Positions 10,938 to 20,850 of a stretch of DNA of 64,000 bases are shown here, piece after piece. Below the pieces are notes generated by a model, which was not told the DNA's origin, searched no databases, and saw only the letters and a list, made by a program, of their open reading frames with translations. Position 1 is the first letter of the stretch. The number at the start of each line of letters is the position of its first letter. The stretch lies in assembly GCA_963575745.1 (NCBI GenBank), contig CAUYUJ010009813.1, positions 420,141 through 484,140 on the forward strand, read 5' to 3'. The position numbers and the translations under genes are program-made. The stretch is from Prorocentrum cordatum (Eukaryota; Sar; Dinophyceae; Prorocentrales; Prorocentraceae).

Positions 10938-12197
10938 TTATATTGGAATGTCCCGATGCCTCCAAGGCTCGCAGCGGATCAGAGCCTGCACCACGGCGTT
11001 GAGGTAACACGTATTCCCGAAGTTGGGCATGCACACGGACGGCAGGTAGAGGGTCGACAAGTCGTCTGTAACGCAGGCAAAGAAATCGAATATTCTTTCC
11101 TTGGCGAACGAGAACGAGGCCGCGTGGGCGGGGGGCATGTCTCTGAACTTCGTCCAGGCAGAGAGGACCTGTGTGATAAGCTTGATCCTGACAGGGTCCG
11201 GGCGCGGGTCCCCCTGGTCTGCTGGGTAGAGGAACTTCACCGCATCCAGCCGCTCTGCCAGGGCAGCCTGCCGCGAGGGGCGCGCTGGGCCTTCCACGTC
11301 TCGCAGAGAGTCGATGCAATGATGATCAGCAGCAGCTCGAAACGTCCAATGCCAGGGGGCGACGTCGCCCACCTCCCCGTGGAACTTGGCGCTAGCTACG
11401 CCGAGCATGTCAGGCTGCAATGCGAAAAGACGAAGGGTAGGTACATCCACTCTGTAGGATCCAGCGTTCGTGGAGCACCTGTAAAGCGCCTGCCGCAAAT
11501 CGGCATCGCCGCCCCTCCTCGACGGCAAGTACTCCGGATCAGAAGCTCGCTTGGCCGCGAAAGCCTTGCACCATTTCATTGCTTTCTTCCCCGCTTTCGT
11601 CGACAGATTCTCGAGCTGAACTGATTCTCGCAAGCCTTGCGACCAGGGTACTTCTGCCCAACGGCGGTCCGTCTGGGCCGGCTCAGGGGACAGCTGAATG
11701 CGAGGTGTGCCTGTGGAGCGAACAGAGGTGGCAAGCAGAACTGCTGGGGACCGCCGAGGAGTGAATGCCTGCATTGGCGTGCACTTGATAGGCGCGTCCT
11801 GCGCGGGCGTGGCAACGCCCCCGTTGCCGGCGTCGCCGACCCGCCGAACTTTCGCCAACGGCGAGCCATCGCCATCCTCCGCACCACCCCCCGGCTGATC
11901 AGCTGGGAACCCGCCGGACGAAGGGTTCAGCAAGTACGCAGTCAAGCACTGCCTCCTGGCATCGTCGGCGCCTTTTGTTCGCGGCAACTCACTGTACCTG
12001 GTGAGGAGCGCGTCAGGCCACCAGTTTGCCAGCTGTCGGTGGTAAGCATCAAATGCACGGTGTACCAATGCGTTCCCATGCCGGACAACATATATTCGCA
12101 AACCATCCAGGCTCACATCAACGCCCATTTCTTGCATTGATTGCTTGAGCTGCTCGCAAGGCGGTGGCGCAGCGGACATTGCGCATTTGGGCGCCAT
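10938..12197 (-). CDS. Ubiquitin-specific protease (USP, peptidase C19), N-terminal part only
   Basis: 419 residues as read. Near the C-terminus is a textbook USP Cys box, MPNFGNTCYLNAVVQAL, with the expected nucleophile at Cys397 (codon 11,007-11,009). USPs cleave ubiquitin from proteins and need this Cys plus a distal His box and Asp/Asn, neither of which is present. The first about 390 residues are a divergent extension with no domain I recognise. The frame ends 22 residues after the Cys. Just after PCEPW-like residues (RCEPWR) the coding strand reads TTGGAG then GCATCG, compatible with a GC splice donor like those in the Helitron below. The gene may therefore continue in exons I cannot see to the left, or it may be truncated by the repeats there. 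The start is the first ATG of the frame. Confidence 0.7.
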   Translation of the reverse strand: MAPKCAMSAAPPPCEQLKQSMQEMGVDVSLDGLRIYVVRHGNALVHRAFDAYHRQLANWWPDALLTRYSELPRTKGADDARRQCLTAYLLNPSSGGFPADQPGGGAEDGDGSPLAKVRRVGDAGNGGVATPAQDAPIKCTPMQAFTPRRSPAVLLATSVRSTGTPRIQLSPEPAQTDRRWAEVPWSQGLRESVQLENLSTKAGKKAMKWCKAFAAKRASDPEYLPSRRGGDADLRQALYRCSTNAGSYRVDVPTLRLFALQPDMLGVASAKFHGEVGDVAPWHWTFRAAADHHCIDSLRDVEGPARPSRQAALAERLDAVKFLYPADQGDPRPDPVRIKLITQVLSAWTKFRDMPPAHAASFSFAKERIFDFFACVTDDLSTLYLPSVCMPNFGNTCYLNAVVQALIRCEPWRHRDIPI

Positions 12198-12740
12198 GAC
12201 GGGGACCGTACCTTTGACGGAGAGTCACCGGCGGCCGTCCGCGTTCACTATGAGCCCGCATGAGCCAGGGTGGCTACAGTTCTTGATGATGATGATGCTA
12301 CAGCGTCGTCGTCGTCGTCGTCGTCCACTTGAGCTCCGATGGCGAACCCGCGCTCCCCTATCGAGAGAACGCGCTCGAGCGGCCGAAGCCGCTCTACCTT
12401 CACCTGGGTCCGCCGAGCGCGAGATGTCAACCTCTCGGTCCCCCGACGGCTAGAGCCTTCTTGGAGCGCCCCGTGCAGGATTTGGGATGGCGTCGTCGTC
12501 GTCGTCGCCGCCGCCTCCTCCTCTCCTCCTCCTCCTCATCGCCGTCCTCCTCATCATCGCCCCTCTCCTCCTCGTCCTCCTCGCCCTCCTCCTTTTCCTC
12601 CTCCTCCTCGTGCTCCTTCTGCTCCTGCGCATCCGTCCCCATCCTCTTCTCGCTTCTCCTCCTAAACTCCTTCCCTGCTCGTCCCCTTGGTCCTCCTGCT
12701 CCTGCTCATCCACCCCTCATCCTCATCATGCTCCTCTCTC
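12198..12740. repeat. GTC and TCC microsatellite stretch
   Basis: (GTC)n at about 12,304-12,325 and degenerate (TCC)n from 12,515 to about 12,725. No gene seen. Confidence 0.7.
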
Positions 12741-12744
12741 AGGC

Positions 12745-13165
12745 ACGAGACACCTAGGGCGGCCGAGCGCGGACAAGTCAGGTCGGCCGAACACGCAACA
12801 CCTAGGGCGGTCGAACAAGCCAGGTCGGTCGAGCACCGGACTCGTAAGGCGACCGAGCAAAGACAAGTCAGGTCGGTCCAGAACGGAACACCTAGGGCGG
12901 TTGAGCACGAGACACGTAAGGCGGCCGAGCACGAGACACCTATGGCGGGCGAGCACGGGACACCCAAAGCGGTCGAGCACGAGAGCGGAGCTGTCCAACG
13001 GTCGGACAAGTCAAGTCGGTCCAGCACGAGACACCTACGGCGGTCGAACAAGTCAGATCGATCCAGCACGCCACACCTAAGGCGGTCGAACAAGTCAGGT
13101 CGGTCGAGCACGAGACACCTAAGGCGGCCGAGCACGGACAAGCCAGGTCGGCCTCCTGGAGAGGA
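12745..13165 (+). repeat. 24-bp tandem array (with 18-bp variants)
   Basis: About 17 units ending in GGCGGCCGAG or GGTCGGTCGAG. Two sub-types mix: CACGAGACACCTAAGGCGG and CAAGTCAGGTCGG. Length variants of 24 and 18 bp occur. Non-coding by appearance. Confidence 0.85.
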
Positions 13166-13239
13166 GGTAGAGGGCAAGGAGGAGGAGGAGGAAGAAGAGG
13201 AGAGAAGGGAGGAGGACCATCGTGCATAGCGGCCGAGCT

Positions 13240-15095
13240 CAGGGACCACCTCCTGCGCCCCCCTCTGGTGTCGAGAAAGTGCCACGCCTGCTGTGCCTGG
13301 ACGACCGTCGTGCATAGCGGCCGCGCTCAGGGACCACCCCCTGCGCACCCCCTCTGGTGTCGAGAAAGTGCCACGCCTGCTATGCCTGGACGACCGGCGC
13401 GTATAGCGCCGCGCTCAGGGACCACCCCCTGCGCCCCCCTCTGGTGTCGAGAAAGTGCCACGCCTGCTGTGCCTGGACGACCGTCGCGCATAGCGGCCGA
13501 GCTCAGGGACCACCTCCTGCGCCCCCCTCTGGTGTCGAGAAAGTGCCACGCCTGCTGTGCCTGAACGACCGTCGTGCATAGCGGCCGCGCTCAGGGACCA
13601 CCCCCTGCGCACCCCCTCTGGTGTCGAGAAAGTGCCACGCCTGCTATGCCTGGACGACCGGCGCGTATAGCAGCCGCGCGCTCAGGGACCACCCCCTGCG
13701 CACCCCCTCTGGTGTCGAGAAAGTGCCACGCCTGCTATGCCTGGACGACCGGCGCGTATAGCAGCCGCGCTCAGGGACCACCCCCTGCGCACCCCCTATG
13801 GTGTCGAGAAAGTGCCACGCCTGCTATGCCTGGACGACCGGCGCGTATAGAGACCGCAGCGAAGGACCACCCCCTGCGCACCCCCTATGGTGTCGAGAAA
13901 GTGCCACGCCTGCTATGCCTGGACGACCGGCGCGTATAGAGACCGCAGCGAGAGACCACCCCCTGCGCACCCCCTATGGTGTCGAGAAAGTGCCACGCCT
14001 GCTATGCCAGGACGACCGGCGCGTATAGAGACCGCAGCGAGAGACCACCCCCTGCGCACCCCCTATGGTGTCGAGAAAGTGCCACGCCTGCTATGCCTGG
14101 ACGACCGGCGCGTATAGAGACCGCAGCGAGAGACCACCCCCTGCGCACCCCCTATGGTGTCGAGAAAGTGCCACGCCTGCTATGCCTGGACGACCGGCGC
14201 GTATAGAGACCGCAGCGAGAGACCACCCCCTGCGCACCCCCTATGGTGTCGAGAAAGTGCCACGCCTGCTATGCCTGGACGACCGGGCGCGTATAGAGGC
14301 CGCAGCGAGAGACCACCCCCTGCGCACCCCTGGTGTCGAGAAAGTGCGCCTGGACGACCGATAGCGCCGCGCTCAGGGACCACCCCCTGCGCACCCCCTC
14401 TGGTGTCGAGAAAGTGCCACGCCTGCTATGCCTGGACGACCGGCGCGTATAGAGACGCGTGCGGGCGTGCGCGACCCGCCTGCGGCCATGGTGCCGCCGC
14501 GCAGAGAAAGTGCCACGCCTGCTATGCCTGGACGACCGGCGCGTATAGAGACCGCAGCGAGAGACCACCCCCTGCGCACCCCTTATGGTGTCGAGAAAGT
14601 GCCACGCCTGCTATGCCTGGACGACCGGCGCGTATAGAGACCGCAGCGAGAGACCACCCCCTGCGCACCCCCTATGGTGTCGAGAAAGTGCCACGCCTGC
14701 TATGCCTGGACGACCGGCGCGTATAGAGACCGCAGCGAGAGACCACCCCCTGCGCACCCCCTATGGTGTCGAGAAAGTGCCACGCCTGCTATGCCTGGAC
14801 GACCGGCGCGTATAGAGACCGCAGCGAGAGACCACCCCCTGCGCACCCCCTATGGTGTCGAGAAAGTGCCACGCCTGCTATGCCTGGACGACCGGCGCGT
14901 ATAGAGACCGCAGCGAGAAACCACCCCCTGCGCACCCCCTATGGTGTCGAGAAAGTGCCACGCCTGCTATGCCAGGACGACTGGGGCCACGCCTGCTATA
15001 GCAGGACGACTGGGGCGTATAGAGACCGCAGCGAGAGACCACCCCCTGCGCACCCCCTATGGTGTCGAGAAAGTGCCACGCCTGCTATGCCAGGA
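13240..15095 (+). repeat. 89-bp tandem array, about 20 copies
   Basis: Each unit contains GGTGTCGAGAAAGTGCCACG and GACGACCGGCGCGTATAG. Copies at 13,798, 13,887, 13,976, 14,065 and 14,154 are exactly 89 bp apart and almost identical. Left copies are older (about 88 bp, CTCAGGGACC variant). One copy at about 14,455-14,510 is interrupted by unrelated GCGTGCGGGCGTGCGCG sequence. Because 89 is not a multiple of three, frames overlap from unit to unit and no coding is implied. Confidence 0.95.
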
Positions 15096-15419
15096 CTGGT
15101 GTCGTCTTGTGTGTGCGAGTGTGTGCATGCGTGCGGCTGTATGTAGACGCGTGTCGCCGAGACGTGCTGTGCTGTGCTTTGCTGAGCTGTGCTGTGCTGT
15201 CCTATGCTGTGCTGCGGTCTGCTGTGCTGTGCTGCGCTGTGCTGAGGAGGAGGAGGAGGAGGAGGAGGAGGAGGAGGAGGAGGAGGAGGAGGAGCGGGTG
15301 TGGGGGAGACGCGGGCGCGGCGCGGCAGGGAAGAAAACCAGAACCCCACGAAGCATGTGGGGAATTGCCACATTTCCTTTCGGAAAACGCGCATTTGTGA
15401 TATGTTCGCTCTTTCCGTC
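15096..15419 (+). repeat. GCTGT-type and (GAG)n simple repeats
   Basis: 15,160-15,245 is a degenerate TGCTGTGC tract; 15,246-15,293 is (GAG)n. No gene seen. Confidence 0.8.
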
Positions 15420-17150
15420 GTCACCGCGTCCAAGACGGCTATACAGGCCTTCCCGATCGCCCCAAGACGCCCCCAGAGCACGCCAGGAGGGCCCCCAAAC
15501 GGCCCGAGGCGGCCCCGCAACGGCTCCAGAGACGACCTGGACGGCCCCAGAGGCAACCACGACAGCCCCAAGAGCGGCCAATAACGGCCCAAGACGGCCC
15601 CAAGATAGAGCTGCGCCCAAGACGACCCCACACAGCCCAAAGGGCTTCCAAGTCGGCTCGACGGGGGTCGCGCGTGCCAGAATGCCGCAGGATCAATGAA
15701 GTCAAAACCGCCCTGGGCTGTCTCTGGGCCGCCCAGGGACGCCCAGGGAGGATCCAAGACACGCCAAGAGGACGCCAAGAGGCCCAAGTCGGCCCGAGAG
15801 GTCTCCAAGGTGCTCCATGAGACCTCCCCGGAAGCTGCCCCAGAGGGCCCCGAGCAAGACAACATATAGGTTTCCATTGTTTTTTGTGAGTTTTTCTGCC
15901 GTTCTCGCTTTGTCGGCTTCCAGACGATCCAAGACCGCCCAAGACGTCCCCAAAACGGCTTCAAGATGGCCGAAGAGGCCCCCAAGAGAACCCCAAGACG
16001 GGCCCAAAGGGCCCCAAAGTCTGCCCAACAGGCCCCCAGGTGTGCCCCAGACGCTCGAAATTGGCCAAAGATTTCCCCAAGCCGGCCCGAAAGGCCTCCA
16101 AGGTGCTCCATGAGACGCCCCCAGAACCTTCCCCAGAGGGCCCCGGGGCCCCAGCGCGCTTCCAAAACGGCTCAAGAGCGTTCCGAGCCGCCCCCAGAGG
16201 CCCCCAAGAGGGCCCCAAAAAGGGCTCGAAGACGGTCCAAGAGGGCCTCCGAGACGGGCCCCGAGCGCTCGAAGACGCCTAAGGCAGCCGCCCGACGGCC
16301 CAATATGCCCCCAAAATACTCCAGGTGGGCTCCATAGAGAACCCAGGAGAGTCCGAAGAAGGAACAATCGTCCCAAGACCCATGGAAAACGCACATTTCG
16401 GGAGTTCCCGTGCTTTTCGTTTTCGAAGCGTTCAAGACGACCACACAAGCCCTCCAGATCGTCCCAAGACGCCTCAGGAGGCTGCCAGGAGGGCCCCAAG
16501 ACGGCTCAAGACTGCGCAAGGACGGTTCGCCAGGTGCCCATGGCGGCCCCAAGAGGATTACAGGACAGGGTGGGGGCGCTCCCGAGGGGCCCCAAGAGGG
16601 GGCCAGGAGGGCCCCAAGATGTCCCCGGCATGGTCCCAAGACGCATGTACTCGGGTGCCCATCTAGCAAGCCCAAGAAACATATCAAGTACATGCTGTTT
16701 GGGGCCCTCTTGGGGCCCCCTTGGGGCGCTCTTGCGGCCCTCTTGAGGCCTTCGGGCCCCTCCAAGACAGGGCCGGGCGCATTCTGCCACAGAGAGGCCT
16801 CTCGTGGCAGAATGACGGGCCCGCGACCGGCGGCGTCTTGGGGCCCTCTTGGAGCCCTCTTGGACCCAAGACAGCCCCAAAGACGGCCCCAGATGGCCCG
16901 AAGACGGCCCAATAGGCGCCCAAGACGGCCCGCGACGGCTCCAACACTGCCCCGAAGGCCCGCAAAACAGCCCCAGGAGCCGCCAAGACGGTCCAAGACG
17001 GCTCCCAGACGGCCCAAGAGGCGTTCAAAACGGCCCAGGACGGTTCCAAACAGCACCGACGAGAGCCCACGAGGGCCCCCAGAGGCCTCCTCGAAGCACA
17101 AAAGAAGCTCCATGAGGCCCCCACACGGCCCCCAGCAGACCCTAAGTGGC
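15420..17150 (+). repeat. Degenerate AAGACGGCCC array, block 1
   Basis: Dense, irregular repeats of CCCCAAGACGGCCCAAGAGG and relatives. Embedded is a less repetitive block (about 15,868-15,950) with TTTCCATTGTTTTTTGTGAG and GGCTTCCAGACGATCCAAGA. Related copies of that block occur at about 17,775, 54,300, 58,020, 60,010 and 60,412. The minus-strand frames (Gly-Pro-Ser-Trp-Gly peptides) are repeat shadows. Confidence 0.85.
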
Positions 17151-17339
17151 TAACCGTGGGATCATCGCGCAAACCGCTCCGCGCCCGATCTACCTCCCCG
17201 CAAGCGTTCTGTGTCTCGCTGCTGCCGCCGCCGTCATCGTCCCCGTCGGGCGGTGCCGGCAGGCGCACGGAGCGTGCCAGTGCAGCTCGGGGCGCTGCTT
17301 TGGAAGGGGCGGATAGCCTTTCGGCACCATTCCCGCGGG

Positions 17340-17515
17340 TCCCCCCTAGAATACTCTTGGTCAGATGTCGTGGACGGACTCCACGGGTCAGCAATAGTCA
17401 GCTACAACGTTGGGATCAGCGCGTGCGAAAAGGGCGGGCAGTGGCAGCGGGCGCTGGCGCTGATGAGCGAGATGTGGGAGGCGAAGCTGGAGCCCGACGT
17501 CATCTCTACTACATT
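17340..17515 (+). pseudogene. PPR repeat fragment 1
   Basis: 17,397-17,501 translates to a complete 35-residue PPR motif: VSYNVGISACEKGG, then QWQRALALMSEMWEAKLEPD. It is preceded by WSDVVDGLHGSA-like residues and followed by a broken second repeat (STTLQGPVHTRRA). PPR proteins bind organellar RNA, but one repeat alone is a relic. The following DNA goes straight into the AAGACGGCCC array. Confidence 0.8.
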
Positions 17516-17559
17516 GCAGGGCCCAGTGCATACCAGAAGGGCGCAGGCTCCATTAACCA

Positions 17560-18175
17560 ATAATCACCCCGGGCCGCCTGGGGCCGTCCCGGGAGGCCCC
17601 AAGACGCGCCAAGGAGGCCCCAAGAGGCCCCCAAGACGGCTCCGGAGGGCCCCGGCACGCCCCAAGATGGGCCCAAGACGCTCAAGATTGGCCCAAGATG
17701 GCCCAAGAAGCCTTCAAGACGCCCCAAGAGGCTTCCCAAGAGGCCTCCCAAGAGGGCCCCGAGCGGCAGAAACCGTCGATTTCCATTGTGTTTTCCGATG
17801 GTTTCGGCCTCCTCGCCTTTTCGGCTTCCCGACGCTCCAAGACGGCCCAAGAGGTCCCCCAGACCGCTCCAAGACGGCCGAATAGGACCCCAAGAGAGCC
17901 CCAAGACGGGCCAAGAGGGCCCCAAGACGGCCCCAAGGCGGCCCAGGACGGCCCCAGGACGGCCCAGGAGGCGCCCAAGACGGCCCAAGAGGCACCCAAG
18001 ACGGCCCCAGGAGCGGCCCAAGACGGCCCAAGACAGCCCAAGAGGCGCCGAAGCCGGCTTCAGACGGCCCCAAGACGGCCCAAGAGGCACCCAAGACGGC
18101 CCAAGAGGGCCCTGAGAGCCCCCCAGGAGACCCAAAAGAAGCCCCCCGAAAGGACCCCCACGAGGCCCTAAGTGG
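17560..18175 (+). repeat. Degenerate AAGACGGCCC array, block 2
   Basis: Same family as block 1, starting immediately after PPR fragment 1. The conserved TTTCCATTGTG / TTTTCGGCTTCCCGACGCTC sub-block lies at about 17,778-17,850. Confidence 0.85.
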
Positions 18176-18779
18176 CTTCAGAAGTGCCTTCACGAGGGGG
18201 TGAGCGGACAAGAGGCGACAGGCATATCGCGGGCACAAAAGAGCCGTTTTCGACGCTCCCAGGGATTCAGATGTTTGTCTGATGGGGAGCGCCGTCGGAC
18301 CTCCGAACTTGGATCCTCCAGGCTCCACGCTCGAGGTCCTCCGTGACGCGCTCTTCAAACGGAGGCTCCCAAGAGCGAGCCGAAACGTCAAGATTTCTGA
18401 AATCCACAGCTCCCCAGAGCGAGCGGTGACGTAACCAGCCCTTTACGCCGAGGCCCGGACCACGGGTTCGCCCGAGGAAGAGCTACATGATGATCGGCTA
18501 GGTGGACCACTAGCGCAGGCGCGCCTCGCGCCTCTGCTGCTCCGGCCGCTGTTGTTTTTACCCGTGCTTGCCATCGTCGCCGTGGCTGCTCCCGCTGCTC
18601 CCGCTCTCCCCGCCGAGAGCCGCCGCGCGAGCCTCCCCCCCCCGGGACCGTCAAACATGACAGATGTTCTTCTGGCTTTCGCCCTCCCGAGGTCGCTCCT
18701 GGGCCCCGGGGCCGTCAACACACGACTCAGGACGAGAAGCCAGTCCTTCGGACGTGGTCCAGGCTCACTGCGCATGTGG
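18176..18779. other. No recognisable gene
   Basis: Unique-looking GC-rich sequence. I see no domain in any frame and no repeat relation to the rest of the window. Confidence 0.4.
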
Positions 18780-19214
18780 CCACTCCGAGGCGGAAGTGGT
18801 CCGCACGAGGTCGTCGTCGACATCCCTATCGTCGTCGTTCACCTCCTCGTCTTCGTCGTCGTCGTGTTCGGCGTCGCCGTCGTCGTCGATGTCGTCGCCG
18901 TCGTTCTCCTTGTCGTTCTCGCCGCCGCCGTCATCGTCGTCGTCGTCGTCGCTGCCGCCGCCGCCAACGTTGTCGTCGGCGTCGTCGCCGTCGTCGTCGG
19001 CGTCGTCGTCGTCGTCTGCGTCGTCGTCGCCCCCGCAGTTGGGGCCGCCAAGACGGCAGAAACCAGGAATCCGCAGGGCCGGACTGGGCCAGAATCCAAA
19101 CCGAAAAAACAAGTATCCCGCAACATTTTCCTTTGAAAAATGTGGCGGGATACCTGTTCCATGGGCGCTCCCCCGGTGCAGCCAAAAAGTGCCCCCGAGG
19201 GGCCCTCAAGACCG

Positions 19215-19253
<39 letters not shown>

Positions 19254-19380
19254 TTCGTCGTCGTCGTCGTGTTCGGCGTCGCCGTCGTGGTCGATGTCGT
19301 CGCCGTCGTTCTCCTTGTCGTTTTCGCCGCCGCCGTCGTCGTCGCCGCCGTCGCCGTCATTGTCCCTTACCTTTTCAACA
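18780..19380 (-). repeat. GAC/GTC tracts with one hairpin module
   Basis: (GTC)n-like tracts at 18,810-19,030 and 19,215-19,375 flank a conserved non-repeat module at about 19,035-19,215. The module contains GGGGCCGCCAAGACGG, the hairpin, and GGCCCTCAAGACCGCTCGTC. It is the same module seen at 45.1 and 48-49.3 kb, in the opposite orientation relative to the GAC runs. Confidence 0.8.
19105..19160. other. Conserved near-perfect hairpin
   Basis: AACAAGTATCCCGCAACATT pairs with AAATGTGGCGGGATACCTGTT across a short loop. Paralogous hairpins with compensating or tolerated changes occur at 45,205, 48,425, 48,800 and 49,183. Confidence 0.8.
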
Positions 19381-19682
19381 GGGCTCCGATTGCATTCCCT
19401 TAGTGCCTTCCCCTTTTCAGAGGCCCGAGCGCTCAGCCCTGGCCTCCGCCCGTCACAGCGCCTCTGTCGGAACCTCACCTCGCTTGGGATCTCACCTTCG
19501 GCCCCCTGTTGCGAAGCTACACGCTATGCCACGCTATGTCATGCAACGATATGTTACGCTTTGCGAAGCTCTTAACTTGGACGGGGCTCCGTTTGGCTCC
19601 CCTTCGGGCCCTGGCAGGCGTTATCTCAAACCCGCGTAGCACTCCCCGTCAACTTCCCTCTGTCTCTGATGCCTCTTCTTCG

Positions 19683-19704
19683 ACGTTGCCCGTTTGGCCC
19701 GAAG
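19683..19704 (+). other. Possible spliced-leader relic (weak)
   Basis: ACGTTGCCCGTTTGGCCCGA resembles the dinoflagellate leader CCGTAGCCATTTTGGCTCAA at about two thirds of positions and lies about 40 nt before the ATG at 19,744. Chance similarity is possible. Confidence 0.3.
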
Positions 19705-19743
19705 CTTCTTGCGTGGCAGCGTAGCGGGAACGTTCCATTCCCC

Positions 19744-20850
19744 ATGCGCACGCGCCGCCGCCCGAGCGCGCATGCCTCATCCAGTGCGACCCGGCTCAGT
19801 TTCCAGCGACAGGCGCAGCAGCTTGCCGCCTGGTCACGCTCGCGGGGGCGCCTTCCCCGACAACTCGCGCGAGGGCGTGAAAGGGCCTTGGTCCGTTGGG
19901 TCAACTACGTCCGCTCTCGGCGCCCCTCTCTAACGACCGACCAGGCTGCGGTGGTCGACGCCATCCCTGGCTGGACGTGGAACGCCAATGCAGACGCCTG
20001 GGACCAGAGTCTCCGAGACCTCCGCGAGTGGCTCTCTTCCAACGGCGGCAAGTGCCCGCAGCCCGGCAGCCGAAATCGCGCTGAGCTCCGACTTGTGTCG
20101 TTCATCAGAAACGTCCGCGCGCGCGCGCGAGCAGGCGCGGGACGTAGCGGCCCTGTGGCCGCCGCCCGCATCACACAGCTCGAGGCGCTTCCCGGACGGA
20201 CATGGGCGCACACCGACTGGCTGTTCAGCTTATCGCGCGTCCAGGCTTGGCACGCCCACCACGGTCGATGGCCTTCGCGTACGAGCACCTCTGCAGAAGA
20301 ACGCTTCTGCGCCCTTTGGATCAACACAGCCCGACAGCAGCACCGCCTAGGCGAGTTGGACTCTGACCGGGTCGCTCGTCTGGACTCCTGGACGTCATGG
20401 ACATGGAACGTCCGAGCAGACTCTTGGGAGACTACTCTGCGCAGCCTCCGCTCTTGGCTCCAGGCCAACGGAGAGAGGTACCCGCGGCGAGGATCCTCCG
20501 CAGGCCCAGCAGAACTCCAACTCGCAAGCTTCGTGGAGAACGCTCGGAGAGACGCGCGGCGGTTATCCCAGGAAAGACGCACCTCTCTCCAAGCTTTGCC
20601 CGGCTGGGACTGGCGCGGTCGGGACATTGCCTGGGGCGACAACTACCAGCGCCTCAAGGACTGGTTTGACACGCACGGCGGCGCGCACCCGTCCACCATC
20701 GCCACGCCGTCCCGATCGCCCACCGAATCGGAACTTGCCGGGTGGCTGACCAGAGAGCGCGCAGCCCACGCTCGCCATGAGCCAGGGGCATGCCCCCCTG
20801 AATGCGCCCGGCTCTCTGCCCTGCCTGGGTGGTCGTGGACACCGCCATGG
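19744..20850 (+). CDS. Five helicase-associated (HA) repeats, Helitron N-terminal region
   Basis: The open frame runs from 19,669 (an ATG is also at 19,744, the one I prefer) to a stop at 21,093, but sense ends at about 20,850. Five repeats of about 70 residues follow the HA-domain pattern: a Trp-containing helix, HG or NG turn, Pro, then a helix with Trp/Phe, then L..LPGW.W. Clear ends are AIPGWTWN, EALPGRTW, SWTSWTWN, QALPGWDW and SALPGWSW. Turns read SSNGGKCP, AHHGRWPS, QANGERYP and DTHGGAHP. HA domains (Pfam PF03457 type) are probable DNA-binding three-helix units found with helicases in algae and bacteria. The next domains continue in the +1 frame near 20,850, so an indel, unseen intron or separate gene is possible. 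Confidence 0.65.

Noticed and set aside
12290-12325. Trinucleotide tracts as regulatory elements
   Set aside because: They are scattered everywhere in the window without a consistent relation to genes.
15420-18135. Large Gly-Pro-Ser-Trp and Pro-Lys-Thr-Ala-rich frames on both strands
   Set aside because: They follow the AAGACGGCCC repeat on either strand and recur wherever the array does; they are shadows, not proteins.
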